NCBI GenBank assembly: GCA_973895155.1
Contig: OZ316891.1
Coordinates: 4,340,001 to 4,404,000 of the forward strand
Direction of reading: 5' to 3'
DNA from: Marsupella aquatica
Taxonomy: Eukaryota > Marchantiophyta
Length of the DNA: 64,000 nt
The notes below the pieces were generated by a model that had not been told where the DNA came from, searched no databases, and saw nothing but the letters and a program-made list of their open reading frames with translations. Position numbers and translations under genes: made by a program. Positions 11,721-23,051 of this stretch are shown in pieces (the stretch's first letter is position 1; every line of letters begins with the position of its first letter).

Positions 11721-13450
11721 GGAAACAACTGGGTCAGTGCACAGTTAGATCGATACTCAAATCACACACCCTAAAGTACTCGTATAGTGCCAGGCTTATG
11801 TTCAATAAAACATGGCAAGACAGGCAGCGTGACGATAACCTGTTAATCACGTACACGGAAACAACTGAATCAATCGAGGCCTAAGACAACCAAGCTGAAA
11901 GCAAGCAAAGTTTGAAACATAACCCAACGAAAACGGACTCTTCGAAACGCGCATCTGCCGATTGAGCAATTCTAAGAAGCCTAGAAAATCCCATCAAAAG
12001 AGGTCTGCGCCAGAGATTAGAAAACTACCGGCTTTTGAGACTGAGATGACAGGGGGAATGACCACGGTGCGCCCAAGAGAAGAGCGAAAAATCACGATGC
12101 TCACCCAAACTGGAAACGAAACGAGATATTTTCAGAAATTGTTCAAACCAATGTATTACCACTTGTGGATAGATAGACCGATGCTTAATCACCAGCGCCC
12201 AGCTTGGTCTGCCTGCCGAAGTATAGGGTTAAGTATTTAGGACTGCACCAACTCTGTGAGATCTGCTATAGTTTTGTAGGTTTGATCACATCTATCTCGA
12301 ACCTAGCGAGCCCTAAGCGAAAGATAGTCTTCTAGTGGCTGTCTCGAACCTCTTCCTAACCTGAGGATAGTCTTTCTGGTGACAATTACAGTTCCTGCTT
12401 TTCGCGAACCTAAGGTTCCTCCAGATGTAATGAAATAGTCCGCACTAGAATCGGCTACAAGTTTTCTAAGAGGTGGACAACTTTTTGTTGAGTCGAAGTG
12501 CTCTGGAAGCTCAGTCTGAACTATACAACTTTTGCAATGTCTATATTTGTACTGCGTCCTTGTCCCCGTCCCGGTGGGAAGCAAGCTCTGGTGTACCACA
12601 GCCAGATCTGCTCGACTATATAGTTCCACAGGTGGGAGAGCTCCAACTAAAGGAAGAAAGTATTGAGATATGACTTAACTGCACTAGACTCTTCGAAACA
12701 AGCATCTGCCCAATGCGTCCCAGTGGGAAGCAAGCTCCGGTGTACCACAGCCAGATCTGCTCGACTATATTGTTCCACAGGTGGGAGAGCTCCAACTAAA
12801 AGAAGAAAGTATTGAGATATGACTTAACTGAACTTAGACTCTTCGAAACAAGCGTCTGCCCAATGTCGAGTACCTTTCAAAATCTAAAAAATGCAATCAA
12901 CTGAAGCTACAAGCGGCAGATCAACAGACAAATAAATGATACCAATGCGAAAGGAGTAATCGGATCAAACTCTGCCCACCTGCAAAAAGAAAACACGATA
13001 TTTTGAGAACTGACATGACAACCGGTTATGTCTGGTGCATGCATAGACCGATACTCAAATCACAAGCTCGCATTCATGGATTTTGTCCGAAAACAAACAT
13101 GGACTCTGAAAAAACAAGGTGTCTGAAAATTAGGACATGAGCCAAACGGAAATAGCCAAGAACTATTCTGAGAAAAGGAAGCAAGTTTTGGGAAATAACG
13201 GAATGAAAGCCGAGTGTTCGATTGAAGAATGTGTGCATAACTAGGAAACCCAGACACAGAAACGGCAAACCTTGAGAGCTGACGCGGGCAAATCAGCAAA
13301 CGGCCAGTTTCTTCGTCCACACTCCAGCTCCTGCGAGAAAAACTGTCGAAGAACTATGGATGCTCTAGACTCGGCCCCTTTCCAGCAGACGCGCGAGCTC
13401 CAAGAGAAGTTAGTCTCAGGTGTGAATGAATGCCCCGCCCTGGCTCCTTA
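11721..13450 (-). promoter_or_regulatory. 5' region of the SIN3-like gene, homologous to the YUCCA 5' region
   Basis: Read on the minus strand, this stretch is collinear with 39075-41317. Anchors: 13271-13283 with 39242-39254 (GTCAGCTCTCAAG); 12689-12715 with 39684-39710 (27 identical bases); 12156-12167 with 40578-40589; 12093-12113 with 40635-40655 (21 identical bases, core TTTGGGTGAGCATCGTG); 11934-11984 with 40770-40822. Splice-acceptor-like TTTTTGCAGGTGGGCAG sits at the place where YUCCA has CTTTGCAGGTTGGC, hinting at shared non-coding leader introns. The module CCAGATGTAATGAAATAGTC at 12421-12440 is also found 5' of the AP2 gene. Confidence 0.8.
12569..12865 (-). repeat. Tandem duplication of a ~147-bp leader module
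   Basis: 12569-12715 and 12718-12865 are near-identical (GGGAAGCAAGCTC.GGTGTAC through CATCTGCCCAATG). The YUCCA 5' region has one counterpart of this module at 39684-39840. The duplication is therefore specific to this copy. Confidence 0.9.
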
Positions 13451-14038
13451 AAGCCTCTTTCGAGGAATAACCAGCCCTATTATTCCACTCGTCCCGCCCC
13501 CTAAAGCAAACTACCGACTACACTCGTCCGTCTCTCCTCATCCTAATTTATAGTACCTCGGCAGCAGCTGGTTGGTCTTGGGTACGTTTTCGATCTCTTT
13601 CTCACCTAGTTTAACACATCACACCTCTGCCATGCGTCCCTTAGATCTTCTCACGCTGCTTACTGAATTTGCCCGAAGCTCCCTCGATTACTAGTACAGG
13701 TACAGCTCATCTGCCGCCAGTCTACATAAGAGGTGCGACTACATATATGAGTGAGTTTTAAGGTGTCTTACGCTATTTAGAATCCAATCACGGACCGGCA
13801 CAGACACATAGTTGAGATCATTTTCTTGCTGTCACTTGTTGGTGCAGTTTGCTCCCTTCAGTTCGCTTGCGGGGTCCTTAATAATAACTCAGAGTCGATT
13901 GGAGGGTTGGCGTGCAGGATCTCCCTCCGTCCTCCGCCCATGCTATGCTCTTCGCCTATGCAAGAAAATCTATTTATCACCACATGATTGGTCTAGTAAC
14001 CATACTAGATTCAGAAATAACTATTTTATAGGGGTGCC
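13451..14038. other. Spacer between SIN3-like 5' region and Harbinger element
   Basis: No gene seen. It probably contains the distal promoter of the SIN3-like gene. CCGTCC-rich and pyrimidine-rich tracts are present. Confidence 0.4.
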
Positions 14039-14382
14039 TTAGAGCATCTCCACCAGTTGGGGCGATTCTGGCCGCTATCGCCAAATTTTGCCTCTTCCTT
14101 TTTCAGGTCTGAAGGAAACGGGGCCAGAGACCCGCATTGCTCATCCCCACCCACACCCCTAAAATTTGGCCTCCATTCTATAACCGGGGGTTCGAACCAG
14201 GTGTTAATTTAAAGAGCCCATGGTTGGACTTGAGAAACTGCCGAAACAGCGAAAACATCGATGTCGTTTTTACAGAGTTTTGCGCTCGACACTCATCAGC
14301 TTTTGTTGGCAAATTTTGTGAGGCTTGCGATCGAAAGATTTCAATTGTGGATTGCATTCACGTTTCACTCGCAACTGTTCGC

Positions 14383-15709
14383 CATGGATACCAGAGAGAC
14401 ATGGAGAGATAATCTGCGAAAATTCATGGAGGAAGAGGAAGAAATTTGGGACGAGGAAGACAGCTTCTGGCAACAGATTCTGTTTAGTGGACCTTTGTCG
14501 ATTGAGTCTTGCAGCATTTCGTCGTCAAGAATTAAAGAGGAAGCATGGAGGGTCCCGACCAGGAAAAGCTGCAACTCTTGATATATAGGAGGAGAGAAAA
14601 TGGTGCTGAAGATCTTTATAACGACTCTTTGCTGAGCATCCCACATATGACGAGTTGAAATTCAGAAGGAGATACTGAATGAGTTCTAGGTTATTCCAAA
14701 AAATCCTCCCAGCAGTGTGTGCATATGATAAGTATTTTGAATTGAAGTTTGATGCAACAAGACAGCCAGGTCTCTCTCCTCATCAGAAAATTACTGCTGC
14801 ACTACGGCAGATGGCATACGTGGGATAGGTGCTGATACAATGGATGAGTATTGTAGAATTGCAGAAAGTACAGCCCTTGAGTCTTTGTATCGGTTTGTGA
14901 GAGCTATCAGACATTTGTATGAACCTGTCTATTTGTGAAAGCCAACTGGGGAGGATTGGAGTATAAATTTAGCCATCAACCAACAAAGAGGATTTCCAGG
15001 GATGTTCGGGTCGTTGGACTGTATGCATTGGGAATGGAAAAATTGTCAAGTGGCTTGGCATGGTCAATACCAGGACAAGGATAAAGGCAAGTCTCTCATT
15101 TTAGAAGCAATTGTAGACCAGGAATTGTGGATTTGGCATGCAGTTTTTGGGCTTGTTGGAGGCAACAATGACATCAATGTGCTGGACAGATCCCCTCTCC
15201 TTAATGAATGGTTGGCACATGAGTCTCCCAATACCTCATTTCATGTTAATGGAGTAATATACAATCAGGACTATTTGCTGGTGGATGGAATCTATCCCGA
15301 GTGGGCTATGTTTATCTCTACTATACATTCACCACAATCTGAAAATTTGAGACATTTTGCAAAATGCCAAGAGGGGGCCAGGAAAGATGTGGAGAGGGCA
15401 TTTGGAGTTCTACAGGCCAGATTCGAAATTGTCAAGAGGCCTGCACGATCATGGTTTGTGAGTAACCTCACACACGTTTTAATAGCTTGTGTGATCCTCC
15501 ACAATATGATTTTGGAGGATGAGAGGCATGAAAATTTCACTCCCTATTTGAACATTCATCCACCGCCTCTCAGAAGAGGCTTGGTACCATGGCTACAATT
15601 CTTGGAAGCCACAAGGCAAATCCATGACAAAGATACACATTTTAAGTTAAGAAATGACCTCGTGGATCATTTGTGGAATTCAAAGGGTGCAGGGTACAAC
15701 AATTTTTAG
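14383..15709 (+). pseudogene. Harbinger-type DDE transposase, decayed
   Basis: The N-terminal part from the ATG at 14383 has an acidic MDTRETWRDNLRKFMEEEEE start. Homologous sequence then continues through breaks: a frame slip near 14630, an in-frame TGA in RRRY-TGA-MSSRLF (14680s), a two-base insertion near 14820 and another TGA in VYL-TGA-KPTGEDW (about 14935). Both TGAs sit where CGA (Arg) is expected. From 15002 the nuclease domain is open for 235 codons, with DCMHWEWKN, the DINVLDRSPL segment and ERAFGVLQARFEI supplying the expected acidic D/D/E residues. In the family this protein cuts and inserts the element. Confidence 0.85.
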
Positions 15710-16532
15710 TTCTGGTGAGTTTCCACTTCTTCAAATTCTTTGGATTCCAGTTTTGCGTTTGAATATTCCTACTTGGCCTCTGTAATTTGTAATTTCTGTA
15801 TTGATTCAACTACAGGTTACAGTCAAACTTTTCTCATTTTCTCTGTCCTTGGCTGAAGCTTCTTGATCAATCAAGGCTGGATGTGCTCATTCGAGGCTCA
15901 ATCTAGGTTTCATTTCAGTAAAGCATCACATTGGGTGGAGGCTGAATGGACTGAGCCAAGTCAAGAATATTAGAAGGTGGTTATGCAGTTTATTTTTGTT
16001 CGAGTTTGGTGCTCGGTTGTGGCAACTCCTATCAGCTCCTGAATTTGTCAGTTGAGGCTTTTCTCAGCTGCTTATGAATTTTACATTTCTTTCTTCCTCT
16101 TTGTGGATCCAACACGGAAGGAGACGCCAGCTGCATCAAGGATAATTGGGGGAGACCATGTCAAGGCTGGCTTCGTGACTCATACTCAAGCTTTTCGTCT
16201 AAGGCATTTCTTCCTTAGAATTAGGGATTGAGATTAGTTTTTTGAGTGGACTGAGCTCAAGGCCCTACTACCATTGGCCGCTGCTCATTGTAATTGAGGA
16301 CACCTTATGAATAAAACAGTTGCCCTGAGTTCTATACTCCTTGATTTGAGCTCATTTGTAATTCCTGAATGCTGAATTCGAATTGAATGGTTCAAAATTG
16401 GAGACATTCATAAGACATGTGAACAAAAGGACATTAAATTCCAATGCCAGTTTTTATTAGTCCATTTCAAAATACAACAAGCCCACCAGATAGGGGCCAT
16501 TCTCTACAAAAAATCAAAATCTGTTCATCTCA

Positions 16533-17562
16533 TCACAGCTGTACATGAACCAGTTCTTCATTTTCTCTCTCCTGCACATGGAATAGAGCTTCCAGGTCAG
16601 GTTCGAGGTCCTCCTCTGCCACAGCAGCTGGAGCCGGTGGCACAAATGCAGGTGGACTCGGTTCAACTCCCTCTCTAGGTGGCACATGTGAAGATGGACT
16701 ACTTGCAAATACCACATGTGGAAAATGTGGTGCTTGTGTGCTCAATGTTGCATTCTTCTGAGCAACCCGTTGCATCAATTTAATTGACTCTGCCAATTTC
16801 AAGTCATCCCACAACTTACGCATGTTTGCATTCATATTGTCAGTAGGAAAGCTCAACATAGCCAACATTGAATTGTTCTGGTATGCCAGAGAACGCATTG
16901 TGTTTGCTGCTGCCATGTCTTTCTGAGCCTGTGCTGACATTTTCAGGGCATCTTCGTGCAACCTCAATCTCTTCAACTCATCTTTGGCTGCTTGATTTCC
17001 TGTCGGCCTCTCCCTGGTTGAACATTGATTGGATTCAGTGTCTTCATTGAAAGTTGTAGGGGTACTATCATCATCCAGTTCCATGACCTCTGCAGTGGGG
17101 CTGTCCTTGTCTGCGACACTTCTTGCTTGTTTCTTGCTCTTCCCTCTCTGCATCTCGTTCCTCTGGATTCATGAACCTGGGACAATCTTTCAAAATATAG
17201 TAGCAGCACTCAAAAGAGAAACTCCTGTTCTTGGGATGATTTTCTCTATACAACTCCTTTGCCAATTTGAACGTGTCTTCAGAGTTTGTCCCAGAAACCT
17301 GTCTACCATCTACTTGTTGACACGTGCCTATGAATTTCTGGACATCATGTTTGATATCCGCCCACTTCCCTTCCAACGATTTCTTCCCTCGCATCTCAAA
17401 TTTGCGCCCCTTGTTTTTATGATAATGTTCAGCGACTCTATCCCAGAATTTCTCGGCCCTTTGCCCAGTTCCAATCAATGGATCCTGTAAAACATGAAGC
17501 ACACTATAGCAAAGCTGCTTCCACTCGCTTTCAAAATAGTTTTTCCCTTGACTGCTTGCCAT
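16533..17562 (-). pseudogene. Harbinger MYB/trihelix-like accessory protein, frameshifted
   Basis: The ATG at 17562 opens a trihelix-like DNA-binding region (YFESEWKQLCYSVLHVLQDP, then FWDRVAEHYHKNKGRKFEMR and LEGKWADIKHDVQKFIG). The frame ends at 17071. An overlapping frame in the +1 position (from about 17153 to 16533) continues with RPTGNQAAKDELKRLRLHED and a C-terminal helix rich in Met/Leu. This is the order seen in family members, so one base has probably been gained in the overlap. In Harbinger elements this partner carries the transposase to the nucleus and the ends. Confidence 0.8.
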
Positions 17563-17986
17563 GCTGGATGACTTGCTCAATCGCAAGGTATATGCTTCAC
17601 TTGATCAATCACGAGGGCTATGCAGCACAGTGTTGCATGACACAAGCTCTATGCAACAGTGTTGCACGCCCGTCGCACGACAAAAAGCGCGATTCTCACC
17701 CAAAACAAGTGCGGGAAACTCCAAGCAGGAACCCAAGCCTGGGCCAGATTGTGCCGCGTGTATGGATTGAAATCCGTCGATCCTTCTAGGGGCCAAAATC
17801 CAGGCTCATTCTCTGATCGCAAACGGGTACACATCTGAAGGTCGGTGTCTGGAATTTTGGGGCGGGCCGCAATCAGTTTACCGGTTGAAGAGTGCCAGTG
17901 GGAGGCCTTGCCCGCAAAGTTCCAATCTCTATTTGACTAATTGGAGGTTACAGGGTTGTTTTCTGGGTCCGGTGGAGATGCTCTTA

Positions 17987-20880
17987 GTAAGCATTGTAGA
18001 AATGTCAATAACACCTTTCTTACATATAAAGTCACATGCAGGTTGCTCCCTGTGGGTCTGAACAGCTAATGAAGAGGAACAACTACAATCATGGGAGGAT
18101 ATGATCAATTAGGGTCTCTCAAACCTGCACATTCCGCCTAAATTAATTTGGACTAGCTTTGATGAAAATAATCTGCCCATCTTCATGACCAAAACTGAGA
18201 TTTTGGTCAAATTTACCCCACTCTAGTTTTGGTTCCCATAAGGGTCACACCATGAGCCTACTAAGGGCCAGGTTCCATGGGCCAGGGGTAGGGAGTATGG
18301 TCACTCCCTCTGACATCCCCTGGGGCCCAAATACACCGTATGCCAAGGTGTACACAGTATTTCAAATGTATGATTTTTTTGACTCAGGAGCCAATGAGAA
18401 TGCCCTATACTGTTTTTATACAGGGGCAGGGGGTGCCCCTGAAGTTTAATAGGGAGTGTGAGGGAAAATCATACTCCTTGATACAGTATTTGTACACCCT
18501 TCAGTCCCTGGAAAAGCTGCAATCTTATTGGCTTAAAAATTCTGACAGCATCCCTACTCCTTGCTCCCAGCCCCATGGAACCTAGCTCTAAAGAACATAC
18601 ATCATGACCATTTTCCAATGAAATGGATGCCAGTGTTCTTAGTGCCCAAGTTGTTGACTGTGGGGTTGTAGTGTTCTGAGTGCCCAAGTTGCTGACGATT
18701 GGATTTGCTAGGACCGCAGATATGTACTCTGTGATATAACATGATAGGGCATGTCAAACTTGGGCCCATGAGGCCTATGGGTTTCCATCGTCATTCTTCA
18801 CAGATTGTCCTTCTGTCTCAAGTACTTAGTTGAAGGTGTGTTCCCATAAGAAAATTTCTGTCAAAACAATTCGCGATCCCATTTTCCATGGCCAGATTAT
18901 GAATAGGATTTCTCAAGGGATTTCTTTGCAAACAGTGAACTTTTGACAAGTCACCCTAGCTAGTTAGAAGTGGGATGTTGACAACAAACAAATTAATAAC
19001 ATTCATAATTCCTTGTGTTGATGTTTCACTCAAAACCTATTGCAAATGGATTTAAACTTCAAGAAACAGGAGTACCCAAAGTAGGAGGAGGAATGAAAAT
19101 CCTGATATTTGCATCATTGTTTGGATTCAAAGATTGCTATTGGTTTATCATTATAGAACTTAGTGACAAAACTAAGAATGATTGTAACTTTGTTGGTAGA
19201 TCTGATAAAGATAGTCATGTTTGGGCTCATTTTGAATCCCTGAGTGAGCCCAATCTAATCCTTGAGTTATGTTATCATGTTCTCTTTAGATACCACTTAC
19301 TAATATGGATAAGGTTTTATCAATAGTTTCAGTAATTCTGGAATATTATTAACGATTTGGAAATTTCATAACAACTTTTTGGAAATTTAAATCAACTAAA
19401 TTGTAGATAAATATGAGACTTATCAATATCATATTTGAAATTTTTTGATCAAGATATATGAAGCTTAACAAGCTACTCCTAATAAATCTATGCATAACAT
19501 ACAATGTACTCTAGAACTCAAGTTATAGGGAAAAGAATAATTGGTGTTGGAAATTTCATGATCAAAAATTGGACAAAAGAATGTCCAGAGTTAGTGAAAT
19601 CACTGATTTTTTCACTTCAGTAAATAACCAGGAATATCCAAAATAGGAGGAATGAAAATTTTGATACACGTATTGTTGTTTGAATTCCAAAGATCGATAT
19701 TATTTTATCATTACACAAAGTTAAAACACTAAAAATGATTGTAACTTTGTTGATGAGTATGGAAAGATAGTCACTCATGTTTAAGCTCATTTTAAGAACT
19801 TTGACAATTTGGTAACTTTGAGAGGTTTGACAATTTGGTAGTTTGACAAAGTTGTCAAACTATTGAGAACTTTGTCAAACTATGAGGTAACTTTTGATTA
19901 ACTGTGATGTAAAACTTTCAAATGCTATTCAAAACTTCAATAGCATTCTGTGGGTACAATGTTGTGGTGCGCATACACATCACTAGCTACACAACATTCA
20001 TTGTTTGTCACAAACATCTAAGCATAGTCACCATCCAACATGATCACAATTGTAAGAGAATGGAGTACAAGTGGAACTCCTCTCCACACATGTCCAAAAC
20101 TCACAATTGCCCCCCAAGCTGGAAGTGAGGTCCCCTAACTCAGCTAGCCGTAAATTCTACAAGGTTAATATACACCTTATTGAGTATGGAGATCAGGAGG
20201 CCGGATGGTGGGATCAAACACAACATGAATTTTAAATAAATATCCTCGGTGTTTAGGTCAAAGCGTTAAGAACATGGTGACGGACCAAACAAGAAGTGTG
20301 ACGCCTAATGGAGAAGGGTGTTTTCAATTTTGATCGATTTTCGCCAATTTTCACAATGTGCGCGACACATTTCTTGCAAAATCAATGATTTTTGCAAAAC
20401 CAACTAATTCGTATCGTTCCCAACTTTGCGAGGAATGATGGCTTCATCCCAAATTGTGAATTTCAATATCCTCACTAACTTCAAATATTTTCATTGCGAC
20501 AATAGAACCCAGAAATATTTCCATTTTGGTTAGATTTTGAAAATAGAACTTTTGGTTACAAGGAAAACAGATCAAGAAAACAAAACTATTCCGATACCGG
20601 TATCGCTCCTCGAATTCCATTCAAATTTGTTTGCCGTTTCTTTCATAAAATGAAGGTTTCGAAATATTTACCACATTCTAATAGTTTTTTACATCAAAGT
20701 TCACCACACAGTCAGCTGAAGTTACCTCGTAGTTCACCAAGTAGTTTGCAAAATTCCATTGTCAGCGTTGAAAAAAGAATACAAATGGCAATGTCCATTT
20801 GTAATTTTTCCGGACTCATTTCTTAGTCCTTCCTCTAGCGAACCGGTGTTGCTCTTCCTCCCGGTTCACCTGTAATCCTC
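17987..20880. other. Intergenic, no gene seen
   Basis: AT-rich sequence. 19800-19895 has several TTTGACAA(TT/AG)TGG-like repeats. Near 20589 is a GATACCGGTATC palindrome related to the 59-bp repeat that follows. No coding exon was recognised. Confidence 0.45.
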
Positions 20881-21085
20881 ACTCAAATACAGTCCGCGAT
20901 ATTGGTATCGCTCTTCCTCCTTGACCACCTATAAACACCACTCCAATACAGACCGCGATACTGGTATCGCTCTTCCTCCTTGACCACCTGTAAACACCAC
21001 TCCAATACAGACCGCGATACCGGTATCTCTCTTTCTCCTTGACCACCTGTAAACACCACTCCAATACAAACCGCGATACCGGTAT
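20881..21085. repeat. Tandem 59-bp repeat, about 3.5 copies
   Basis: The unit begins CCGCGATAC(C/T)GGTATC and continues CTCTTCCTCCTTGACCACCT, then AACACCACTCCAATACA. Starts lie at about 20895, 20954, 21013 and 21072, exactly 59 bp apart. Each unit contains a full or near GATACCGGTATC palindrome. Minus-strand frames are repeat-derived and not genes. Confidence 0.9.
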
Positions 21086-22980
21086 AACTTTTTCTTTCGA
21101 AAATCTTGAATGTCAATCCAATAAACATAACAATACTGGTATTTGTAGTCCTTCAGGATCATATTAACCATGGGGTAAGTTTTGTAGTCAACCGCACAGT
21201 TTATGCAGTTTACCGTCTCAAGTGGATTTTTTAAAACTGTTTGGTTGCGCAATGCGAAGAGCGATCCGCGTATCGCTCTTCACTTTCAAGACTCCAAAAC
21301 AAACGATATTCTCACTCATGGGCATTTCGTATCGGAGATTTCTTTACTTAGCCGTGATTTTGCGATCGGGCAAAACGAGAAGGGTGGTCACACTTCTCGT
21401 TTGGTCCGTCACTGTGTTTAAGTCATAGGTCATTACACTCTGGTTCTTGCATCTGGGTGACAAGTGCTCCTCTAGAGTGTGTGATCCAAACATGTGTAGG
21501 CACCAATCGCACCATTGGTGGGGTCTAGGAGGGCAGGACAAGGGACATCACCAGGCACACATGGTGAGTGGTTCTAGATGATGTACATTGTGCTCTGTGC
21601 AAATATTGACATCCAAGAGACGTGTCATCCAACTATGGGCCAGAAAGCCCTATAAGCAGGACAGTCATATTGGCAACTGTGTACACACCCTTGGCACCTA
21701 ATTTGTGGTGGGTCATGTACAAGAGACACAAATACCAAGGATGTTGGGAAGGGTACTAAAGCAGGTAGAGGCCGGCTGTAGTTATTCCTGGCAACAACAT
21801 GGTACTCAAAGTACCATGCAGACTGGGCTGGCAGGATCCCAAGTCTAGCATACTCAAGGCGCAACCTCTCTACCTTGGCTGCCAGCCGCACATATTCAGC
21901 GTTGCGGGTCCTTATCATAACTTTTGCTTCTGTTGTGATGTATGTCCTCTGTTCACGTCCTCTATTCAAGAAGGTGAGCAGGAGGTGTACTTGGTCCACC
22001 AAAAGCAACCAACCTAAACTTATCAGTTCCCACTCACTGTGTCCCTTGGTTCCAACTAGAGGTCACAATATCAACATAGCATGAAACCCTCATGATCAAC
22101 AATCTTGCAAACTACAATATCCAGAAAGATTGAAAGGCTCACCTTGCAGTGAGCAGCAGAGAGGCAGTTTACTGCTAGCTGTCTTGATGTGCAGGATCAC
22201 CTCCATTGTTGCTTAATTGTGGTGTATACCCTTAGATCCAGGTCACACTTCACAGCTGCTAGGTGAAACAGAAAATGCTTATATCTTCAGAACTCTATAA
22301 AGGATGAACATTGTCCTTACCAAATTGTGCGTTTACTAGATTGAGGGGAGAAGTATTGCTCATTGGAATACAATAGCAGTATTGGATGTCTCAAGCACTC
22401 TTTGTACCAAACTACAATGTCTTGAAAACATGGCATAATTTTCCTCAATCTAACTTCATAACCAAAATACAGAGTGTGTTCACAATAACAATCTTTCCAA
22501 AAAAGGCCCCACCACAAGGGGGTGGCAGAAAGTAGAGAAGGCTTCAGGAAAATGGGAATGAAAAAAATGCCTCCAACCTCAATTCATCCATGGCCCAGTT
22601 CAAGGAAAAACAAATTACAATATTCAGAAAGAGTAAACTCTACACTTAGGTTTCCACATCAAAATGCCATACACATAGTTATCGAACCGTTCAGATTTGA
22701 CCTTGCCATTTTGTTGCCAATAAAGATTCTAAGTCAAATTTTATTTAACTGTTGTTAAATATTTAAGTATACTTTGTCACAAGGTTCAAATTGTACAACA
22801 AAATGTAGTACATATATTGTACATAGCTCGCGACTGTAAAACCTTTGGAACACTACAAAGCCCTGCAAAACCTCAACATTCAACATGCAAAGTTGATGCT
22901 CTTCCCAATGGCACAATACTCACTAAACCAACACTTAGTGGGAGTAGTCACGTTTACTCTTCACCCTGCCATGATCCGTT
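21086..22980. other. Intergenic; one unassigned open frame
   Basis: A 127-codon minus-strand frame at 21625-22008 has a helical, charged middle (KVERLRLEYARLG) but no family I recognise and no clear ATG context. It is noted, not called as a gene. Confidence 0.35.
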
Positions 22981-23051
22981 GAGATGAACCCCAGCACATG
23001 TAAGGGGTTTGTACCATGTGCTTACATGTGCTGGATGGTTCATCTCAATGG
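22976..23051. repeat. Long inverted repeat (hairpin) with a third arm copy
   Basis: 22981-23004 (GAGATGAACC, CCAGCACATGTAAG) pairs with 23021-23046 (CTTACATGTGCTGG, A, TGGTTCATCTC) across a 16-base loop. Pairing extends outward by CCRTT/AAYGG, about 29 bp with small bulges. CCAGCACATGTAAGGGG, followed by TTTGTA, occurs again at 23059. The shape suits a MITE relic or a small-RNA precursor; no evidence for expression. Confidence 0.75.

Larger units (their letters stand above)
14042..17983. mobile_element. PIF/Harbinger DNA transposon, complete ends
   Basis: The left terminal inverted repeat GAGCATCTCCACC begins at 14042 and the right one GGTGGAGATGCTC ends at 17983. Both are flanked by the 3-bp target duplication TTA (14039-14041 and 17984-17986), as known for this superfamily. 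The element is 3,942 bp and has the usual pair of convergent genes: a DDE transposase (plus) and a MYB/trihelix-like protein (minus). Both reading frames are broken, so it is not autonomous now, although its ends could still be mobilised by a related active element. Confidence 0.93.

Noticed and set aside
11280-11774. 164-codon plus-strand frame
   Set aside because: Antisense of the SIN3-like PAH1-PAH2 region, which has clear domain matches on the minus strand.
20879-21252. Minus-strand frames with YRGLYWSGVYRWS repeats
   Set aside because: Translation of the 59-bp tandem repeat in three frames; no start context or family.
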